In this document: positions 6,617-10,697 of the stretch, one piece after another | Layout: the number at the start of each line of letters is the position of its first letter | How positions within the stretch are numbered: position 1 is the stretch's first letter | DNA from: Campylobacteraceae bacterium | GTDB taxonomy: Bacteria; Campylobacterota; Campylobacteria; Campylobacterales; Sulfurospirillaceae | Direction: 5' to 3' | Assembly: GCA_027055635.1 (NCBI GenBank) | Contig: JALUMZ010000134.1 | Location: forward strand, 1-10,697 | DNA: 10,697 nt | The notes under the pieces: generated by a model | The model's input: the letters and a program-made list of their open reading frames with translations, nothing else | Databases searched by the model: none | Told to the model about the DNA's origin: nothing | Position numbers and translations under genes: made by a program

Positions 6617-7507
6617 ATGAGTGCAAGTTTATATGATACATTAGGTGTACAAGAGAACGCATCTACCGATGAGATAAAAAAAGCATATCGGAGACTAGCT
6701 AGAAAGTATCATCCGGATATAAATAAAGAAAAAGGTGCAGAAGAGAAGTTTAAGGAAATCAATGCAGCTTACGAAATACTAAAAGATGATACCAAGAGAC
6801 AGCAATACGACCAACATGGCGACAGTATGTTTGGCGGTCAAAATTTTCATGATTTTGCATCTTCTCAAGGCAGTGCTGATTTGGATGAGATACTTAGAAA
6901 TATATTTGGTGGCGGTATGGGTGGTGGACACTCAGGATTTGGTGGATTTTCAGGTGGCTTTAATTCTGGTGGCTTTAGCGGAGGATTTGGTGGACATCAA
7001 GCACCAAATCTAGATGTTGAAGCGAAAATAACCATACCTTTTAATGTGGCAATCTTAGGCGGAAAACACTCTATATCTTATGGTGGCTCAAACTTTGATA
7101 TAAAAATTCCAGCTGGGATAAAAAATGGTGAAAAAATGCGTCTAAAAGGCAAAGGTAAGTCCTACAATGGACAAAAAGGAGATCTCTTTTTACATGTAGA
7201 GGTTGCCGATAGTCCAGAGTATGAAAGAGATGGGGATGATCTTACTAGGTCAATAGATATTCCACTTAAGACTGCTCTTTTTGGCGGAAAAGTCAGTGTT
7301 GTCACACCTCATAAAGAGGTAACGCTAAAAGTTAAGGAAAATACAAAAAATGGTCAAAAATTTAGAGTAAAAGGCTATGGTGTGGAAAACAGAAAAACGC
7401 ATACAAAAGGTGATCTATATCTAAAGGCAAATATAATTCTTCCAGATGTCAAAAATATAGATGAAGATTTAAAAAAACAGATGAAAGAAAAATTACCGGA
7501 GAAGTGA
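6617..7507 (+). CDS. cbpA: DnaJ-family co-chaperone CbpA (type II J protein)
   Basis: CbpA presents unfolded clients to DnaK and stimulates its ATPase through the J domain. The 296-residue protein has a J domain at about 4-66 with HPD at 32-34, a glycine/phenylalanine region at about 97-127 with repeated GGF units, and a C-terminal substrate-binding domain at about 131-285. There is no cysteine at all, so the zinc-finger repeats of true DnaJ are absent, which makes it class II/CbpA. The ATG at 6617 has AAGAGG 9 bases upstream. One base separates its TGA from hspR, a pairing typical of Campylobacterota, and the promoter carries a HAIR-like site. Annotations may call it dnaJ; the canonical dnaJ gene would be a different one. 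Confidence 0.92.
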   Translation: MSASLYDTLGVQENASTDEIKKAYRRLARKYHPDINKEKGAEEKFKEINAAYEILKDDTKRQQYDQHGDSMFGGQNFHDFASSQGSADLDEILRNIFGGGMGGGHSGFGGFSGGFNSGGFSGGFGGHQAPNLDVEAKITIPFNVAILGGKHSISYGGSNFDIKIPAGIKNGEKMRLKGKGKSYNGQKGDLFLHVEVADSPEYERDGDDLTRSIDIPLKTALFGGKVSVVTPHKEVTLKVKENTKNGQKFRVKGYGVENRKTHTKGDLYLKANIILPDVKNIDEDLKKQMKEKLPEK

Positions 7508-7508
7508 T

Positions 7509-7880
7509 ATGCATGGATATGATGAACCAGTCTATTTAATCAGTGTAGTAGCAAAAGTTTTGACGATACATCCTCAGACTCTTAGGCAATACGAGAGGGA
7601 AGGGCTTATTTGCCCATCTAGGACAGATGGCAAGATGAGGCTCTATTCCCAAAGAGATATAGACAGGATTAAAATGATACAGAGACTAACAAGAGATTTG
7701 GGTGTTAATTTAGCCGGAGTTGATATCATCATACGACTAAAAGATAAAATCGAAGCTTATGAAGAAGAGCTAGAGATGTTAAAAGAGAAGATTGCAGACA
7801 AAAACAAAAACACTCTAAGCACTATAAGCAACCCTTTAGTCAAGAGAGAGAGTTACGAAATCATACTTTTTGGAGAATAG
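7509..7880 (+). CDS. hspR: Heat-shock repressor HspR (MerR family)
   Basis: HspR is a DNA-binding repressor of chaperone genes that recognises HAIR inverted repeats; in several bacteria its activity depends on DnaK or other chaperones. The 123-residue protein has a MerR-type winged helix-turn-helix at about 9-76 (ISVVAKVLTIHPQTLRQYER, then DGKMRLYSQRDIDRIKMIQ) followed by a coiled-coil dimerisation helix at about 76-100 (KDKIEAYEEELEMLKEKI). The ATG at 7509 is one base after cbpA, with GGAG at 7498-7501, so the pair is co-translated. Likely targets in the window are its own promoter and perhaps htrA. Its TAG stop lies inside a GC-rich hairpin. Confidence 0.93.
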   Translation: MHGYDEPVYLISVVAKVLTIHPQTLRQYEREGLICPSRTDGKMRLYSQRDIDRIKMIQRLTRDLGVNLAGVDIIIRLKDKIEAYEEELEMLKEKIADKNKNTLSTISNPLVKRESYEIILFGE

Positions 7881-7918
7881 CCCCCTCCTGCATAGCCAAG
7901 AAAACTATGGGGGGGGCT
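7879..7918. terminator. GC-rich hairpin between convergent hspR and cysK
   Basis: AGCCCCC (7879-7885) pairs with GGGGGCT (7912-7918), and CATAG (7891-7895) pairs with CTATG (7905-7909) across a 9-base loop, giving at least 12 bp. It stands out in this AT-rich DNA and serves both converging genes by position. No T-run follows on either strand. GGGG at 7913-7916 could instead pair with CCCC at 7923-7926, an alternative fold. Confidence 0.6.
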
Positions 7919-7927
7919 GTGACCCCA

Positions 7928-8845
7928 TCACTCATAGATACTAGAGCTCAAATATCTCTCTCCTGTATCACATAAGATAGTTACTATGGTTTTCCCTTGA
8001 TTCTCTTTTTTTAACGCCACTTTTTTGGCTGCAAATACATTTGCTCCTGCACTTATACCTACACACAAACCCTCTTTTAGCGCCAACTCTCTCGCCATAC
8101 TTATGGCCTCCTCATAGCTGACTTTGATCACATCTTTGTATATATCAGTATCTAGGACTTTTGGTATAAATCCGGCTCCAATTCCCTGAATCTTATGTGC
8201 GCCTGGCTTTCCCCCTGAGAGAACTGGTGAGAGATCTGGCTCTATCGCATAGATCTCTATATTTGGATTTTTTTGTTTTAAAAATTTTCCATTTCCGCTT
8301 ATAGTCCCACCTGTTCCGACTGCTGCCATAAAAACATCTATCTCTCCATTTGTATCTCTCCATATTTCAGGTGCAGTTGTGAGCTCATGGATCTTTGGAT
8401 TATTTGGATTATTAAATTGTTGAGGCATAAAGGAGTCCGGTATCTCTTTTACTAGCTCGTTTGCTCTGTCTATTGAGCCTTTCATACCGTATTTAGCATC
8501 TGTTAATACAAGTTTTGCACCAAAACCAGACAGAAGCTTTCTTCTCTCCAAGCTCATGGATTCTGGCATTGTCAGTATGAGTTTAAGTCCATAGCTCGCA
8601 CACACCATAGCCAATCCTATGCCGGTATTACCACTTGTCGGCTCTATAATTGTAGTGCTTTTACTTATATCTCGGTTTTTCAAAGCATTGTTTATCATAT
8701 TCAGAGCTATTCTATCTTTTACCGAACCGGAAGGATTTAAAAACTCACATTTACCAAGGATAGTACATCCTGTCTCATTTGAAACTTTATTTAGCTTTAT
8801 TAACGGAGTATTGCCTACTAATTCTCTGACATTGTTTGCATACAT
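7928..8845 (-). CDS. cysK: Cysteine synthase A (O-acetylserine sulfhydrylase)
   Basis: CysK makes cysteine from O-acetylserine and sulfide with PLP in the cytoplasm. The 305-residue protein has the PLP lysine Lys43 in NPSGSVKDR, the substrate loop TSGNTG (70-75), the phosphate-binding GTGGTISG (177-184), and GGKPGAHKIQGIGAGFIP (about 211-228), which is typical of CysK rather than CysM or cystathionine beta-synthase. The C-terminal CDTGERYLS is complete. It is the last gene of metY-rrf2-cysK; 9 bases separate it from rrf2, and AAGGA at the rrf2 stop codon serves as ribosome binding site. In Bacillus, CysK also acts as a partner of the Rrf2-family regulator CymR, so an adjacent Rrf2 gene makes a similar role here possible but unproven. 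Confidence 0.95.
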   Translation of the reverse strand: MYANNVRELVGNTPLIKLNKVSNETGCTILGKCEFLNPSGSVKDRIALNMINNALKNRDISKSTTIIEPTSGNTGIGLAMVCASYGLKLILTMPESMSLERRKLLSGFGAKLVLTDAKYGMKGSIDRANELVKEIPDSFMPQQFNNPNNPKIHELTTAPEIWRDTNGEIDVFMAAVGTGGTISGNGKFLKQKNPNIEIYAIEPDLSPVLSGGKPGAHKIQGIGAGFIPKVLDTDIYKDVIKVSYEEAISMARELALKEGLCVGISAGANVFAAKKVALKKENQGKTIVTILCDTGERYLSSSIYE

Positions 8846-8854
8846 AATATATCC

Positions 8855-9271
8855 TTATATACTGTAATCTATATGATTTGTTATCTTTTGTTCAAAAATC
8901 TCTAGACAAGATAGTGGTTTATCAAAAATTTGAACTATTTGTTTATCGCAATCATGGAAGAAAAGATCAAACAAAGGGTTTTGTATATCATCTTTAATAC
9001 AACTAATCTTCCCATCAAGCACCATGATAATGTCTTTAATCAAAATATCCTCATGATTTTCCTTTAGTCTATATCCGCCTTTTGCGCCTCTTGTGCTAGT
9101 AACTATATTAGCATTTTTTAATCCTGATAATATCTGTTCTAAATAACTTTGAGATATACCCGTTTTTGTAGATATATCCCTTAATTGTATAGGTTTTTGA
9201 CCCTCTTTATGTTTGTATAGTTCATAAATTGCTATCAATCCATATATGCTTTTTTTAGTTAAAAGTGACAT
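8855..9271 (-). CDS. Rrf2-family transcriptional regulator
   Basis: This 138-residue protein is a dimeric winged-helix repressor of the Rrf2 group (IscR, NsrR, CymR). Seen are the N-terminal TKKSIYGLIAIYEL, the recognition helix SQSYLEQILSGLKNANIV (about 40-57) and the wing RGAKGGYRL (61-69). Cysteines are at 91, 108 and 122. Their spacing (16 and 13) is far wider than the IscR or NsrR cluster triad, so iron-sulfur binding is doubtful. Because it sits between metY (2 bp away) and cysK (9 bp away), the best guess is a CymR-like sensor of cysteine or sulfide supply. It has no clear Shine-Dalgarno sequence and probably relies on translational coupling with metY. A dyad at the operon promoter is a candidate operator. 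An NsrR- or IscR-like role cannot be excluded. Confidence 0.9.
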   Translation of the reverse strand: MSLLTKKSIYGLIAIYELYKHKEGQKPIQLRDISTKTGISQSYLEQILSGLKNANIVTSTRGAKGGYRLKENHEDILIKDIIMVLDGKISCIKDDIQNPLFDLFFHDCDKQIVQIFDKPLSCLEIFEQKITNHIDYSI

Positions 9272-9273
9272 TT

Positions 9274-10536
9274 TTAACCAAGTGCTATTTTTAAATCTTC
9301 TACCAAATCATCTGCATTTTCTAATCCAACACTTACTCTGATAGAGCCTGCATTTATACCGGCTTTTTTTAAGTCCTCAAGAGGAACTTGAGAGTGTGTT
9401 GTGCTAGCCGGATGGGTTATGATGGATTTTGAATCACCGATATTTACGACAACAGAAAATATTTTTGTACTATCCAATATGCTCTTTGCATCTTCAAAAC
9501 TCTCCACTTCAAAATTAAGCAGACCAGAACACATACCATCTTTGAAATATTTTTCAACTCTATCATGTTGAAAATCATCCTCAAGACCAGGATATGATAC
9601 ACTCTTGACTTTTGGATGATTTTTTAAGAATTTTGCAACCTTGTAGGCATTTGCAGAGTGCTCTTTCATCCTTACATGTAGAGTCTCCAAACCTTGAATA
9701 AACAACCACGAATTAAAAGGTGAGGGTGTTGCACCAAAATCTCTCATCAAAGCAAGTCTGGCTCTTAAGATAAACATTGGAAAAGGTAGCTGTGCATATA
9801 TGAGTCCGTGATAACTCTCATCAGGTTCATTAAATTCTGGATATCTTTTGTTGTCGATAAGTTTATCATTTAATCCTTTTCTTTGGATTATAGCTCCTCC
9901 AAGAGCAGTACCTTGACCATTTATATATTTACTTGTACTATGAACAATAACATCTATACCATGAGTTAATGGTTGAAACAAAATGGGTGTTGCGACTGTA
10001 TTATCACAAATTGTCACTATATCATGCTTGTTTGCAACATCAACAATTTTTTCTACATTTGGTATAGCAACCTGAGGATTTGATAGTGACTCGAAAAATA
10101 TAACTTTAGTCTTTTCATCAATCAAATCTTCCAAATCTTGAGCACTATTACTATCAAATATCTTGCAACTTATACCAAATCTTTTCAGGGTATGACTTGT
10201 CAAGGTGGTAGTACCGCCATAGACTTTATCTGATACTATTATATTATCTCCGGCACTCGCAAGGTTGATTATAGAAAACAAAACAGCAGAGTGTCCGCTT
10301 GCAGTCGCAAGTGCAGCTTCTCCATCTTCAACCGCTGCTAGTCTTGACTCTAATATATCTGTTGTAGGATTATTTAATCTTGTATAAATAGGTCCTAACT
10401 CCTTTAGAGCAAAAAGATTTGCCGCATGATCTGCGGAACCAAAATCATAGGCAGTTGTCTGATAGATTGGAACTGACATTGTTCCAAAATCATTTTTTTC
10501 ATATCCTACATGTAGAGCCTGAGTTTCTTGTTTCAT
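9274..10536 (-). CDS. metY: O-acetylhomoserine sulfhydrylase (aminocarboxypropyltransferase)
   Basis: MetY makes homocysteine from O-acetylhomoserine and sulfide, a direct-sulfhydrylation route to methionine. It is a PLP enzyme of the Cys/Met metabolism fold. In the 420 residues, Tyr51-Thr52-Arg53 in IYTRLNNPT, Asp178 in CDNTVATP and the PLP lysine Lys203 in HSTSKYINGQGTALGG are all present. The family's longer form, with the LPFPMFILRARLALMRDFGATPSPFNSWLFIQGLETL-type segment (about 250-285), separates MetY from MetB and MetC. AAAGG at 10545-10549 lies 8 bases before the ATG at 10536, and a consensus promoter lies just upstream. It is the first gene of metY-rrf2-cysK, which together assimilate sulfide into both sulfur amino acids. 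Confidence 0.93.
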   Translation of the reverse strand: MKQETQALHVGYEKNDFGTMSVPIYQTTAYDFGSADHAANLFALKELGPIYTRLNNPTTDILESRLAAVEDGEAALATASGHSAVLFSIINLASAGDNIIVSDKVYGGTTTLTSHTLKRFGISCKIFDSNSAQDLEDLIDEKTKVIFFESLSNPQVAIPNVEKIVDVANKHDIVTICDNTVATPILFQPLTHGIDVIVHSTSKYINGQGTALGGAIIQRKGLNDKLIDNKRYPEFNEPDESYHGLIYAQLPFPMFILRARLALMRDFGATPSPFNSWLFIQGLETLHVRMKEHSANAYKVAKFLKNHPKVKSVSYPGLEDDFQHDRVEKYFKDGMCSGLLNFEVESFEDAKSILDSTKIFSVVVNIGDSKSIITHPASTTHSQVPLEDLKKAGINAGSIRVSVGLENADDLVEDLKIALG

Positions 10537-10583
10537 CTGATTTTCCTTTGGTAGGGCAGGGCACCCAATATTTTAATTGACGA

Positions 10584-10612
10584 ATTATAGCCAAGCAAAC
10601 ACTTAATGTCAA
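10584..10612 (-). promoter_or_regulatory. Consensus sigma-70 promoter of metY-rrf2-cysK
   Basis: On the minus strand TTGACA (10612-10607) and TATAAT (10589-10584) are perfect and 17 bp apart. Transcription would begin near 10577, leaving a leader of about 40 bases, too short for a known SAM riboswitch. This favours control by a protein such as the Rrf2 regulator. Confidence 0.85.
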
Positions 10613-10618
10613 GTAAGT
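10601..10618. promoter_or_regulatory. Inverted repeat over the metY -35 box (candidate operator)
   Basis: ACTTA (10601-10605) and TAAGT (10614-10618) form a perfect 5-bp dyad with an 8-base spacer that contains the -35 hexamer. A regulator bound here would block polymerase. The Rrf2 protein of the operon is the natural candidate, but the site is short and no binding motif for this subfamily is known to me. Confidence 0.35.
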
Positions 10619-10697
10619 CTATAAATAAAGTCAGGATTAAAAAATATATCGTAGTAAAAAAATTTGTTTGTTAGCAAATAGAAATAGCACTCAAATT

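Noticed and set aside
6786..7013. Second plus-strand frame inside cbpA
   Set aside because: Caused by the repetitive glycine/phenylalanine codons; no start signal and no similarity I can recognise.
6617..7507. Canonical DnaJ
   Set aside because: No cysteines and no CxxCxGxG zinc-finger repeats, 296 residues instead of about 370, and linkage to hspR all favour CbpA.
10537..10577. SAM or other riboswitch in the metY leader
   Set aside because: From the likely start site the leader is only about 40 bases and lacks the multi-stem structure such elements need.
10656..10680. Possible minus-strand terminator: ATTTG/CAAAT stem followed by seven T
   Set aside because: The stem is only 5 bp and AT-rich, so it would be unstable, and no upstream gene is in view to support it.

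Overview
The window is AT-rich bacterial DNA, densely packed with genes. The protein set points to the phylum Campylobacterota (the former Epsilonproteobacteria; a Sulfurimonas- or Helicobacter-like relative). Three things suggest this: a CbpA-type DnaJ directly followed by HspR, an aroB-mtaB-ftsH-like-bioV gene string, and low-GC, lysine/isoleucine-rich proteins. The genus cannot be fixed from this sequence. No rRNA, tRNA, CRISPR array, insertion sequence or prophage gene is visible.

Layout. (1) 1-4959, plus strand: one tightly packed, probably co-transcribed string. It holds the 3' end of a sensor histidine kinase (cut by the window edge), aroB (shikimate pathway), mtaB (tRNA methylthiotransferase), an FtsH-like membrane AAA protein whose zinc-protease motif is destroyed, and a small alpha/beta hydrolase matching BioV (biotin precursor release). 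The last four genes abut or overlap. (2) 4970-6382, minus strand: the periplasmic protease/chaperone HtrA (DegP/DegQ type), convergent with bioV. (3) 6383-6616: a 234-bp divergent control region. It carries a consensus sigma-70 promoter for cbpA and two sequences resembling the HspR operator HAIR, one over the cbpA -35 box and one nearer htrA. (4) 6617-7880, plus strand: cbpA-hspR, a co-chaperone followed by its likely autorepressor. (5) 7881-7927: a GC-rich hairpin between convergent hspR and cysK. (6) 7928-10536, minus strand: a sulfide-assimilation operon read metY-rrf2-cysK. It makes homocysteine and cysteine, has its own Rrf2-family regulator in the middle, and starts from a consensus promoter with a dyad on the -35 box. 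(7) 10613-10697 holds no recognisable gene.

How the genes work together. The centre of the window is a protein-quality-control neighbourhood: a pseudoprotease-like FtsH, HtrA, CbpA and HspR. The right end is a self-contained sulfur amino-acid unit. The left operon mixes shikimate, tRNA modification, membrane AAA and biotin functions.

Points most worth a second look: the loss of the HEAGH motif in an otherwise intact FtsH-like AAA protein; a perfect 26-bp palindrome inside bioV; the paired HAIR-like sites; and the Rrf2 regulator placed between metY and cysK with a matching dyad at the promoter. All similarity statements come from motif recognition, not from searches.
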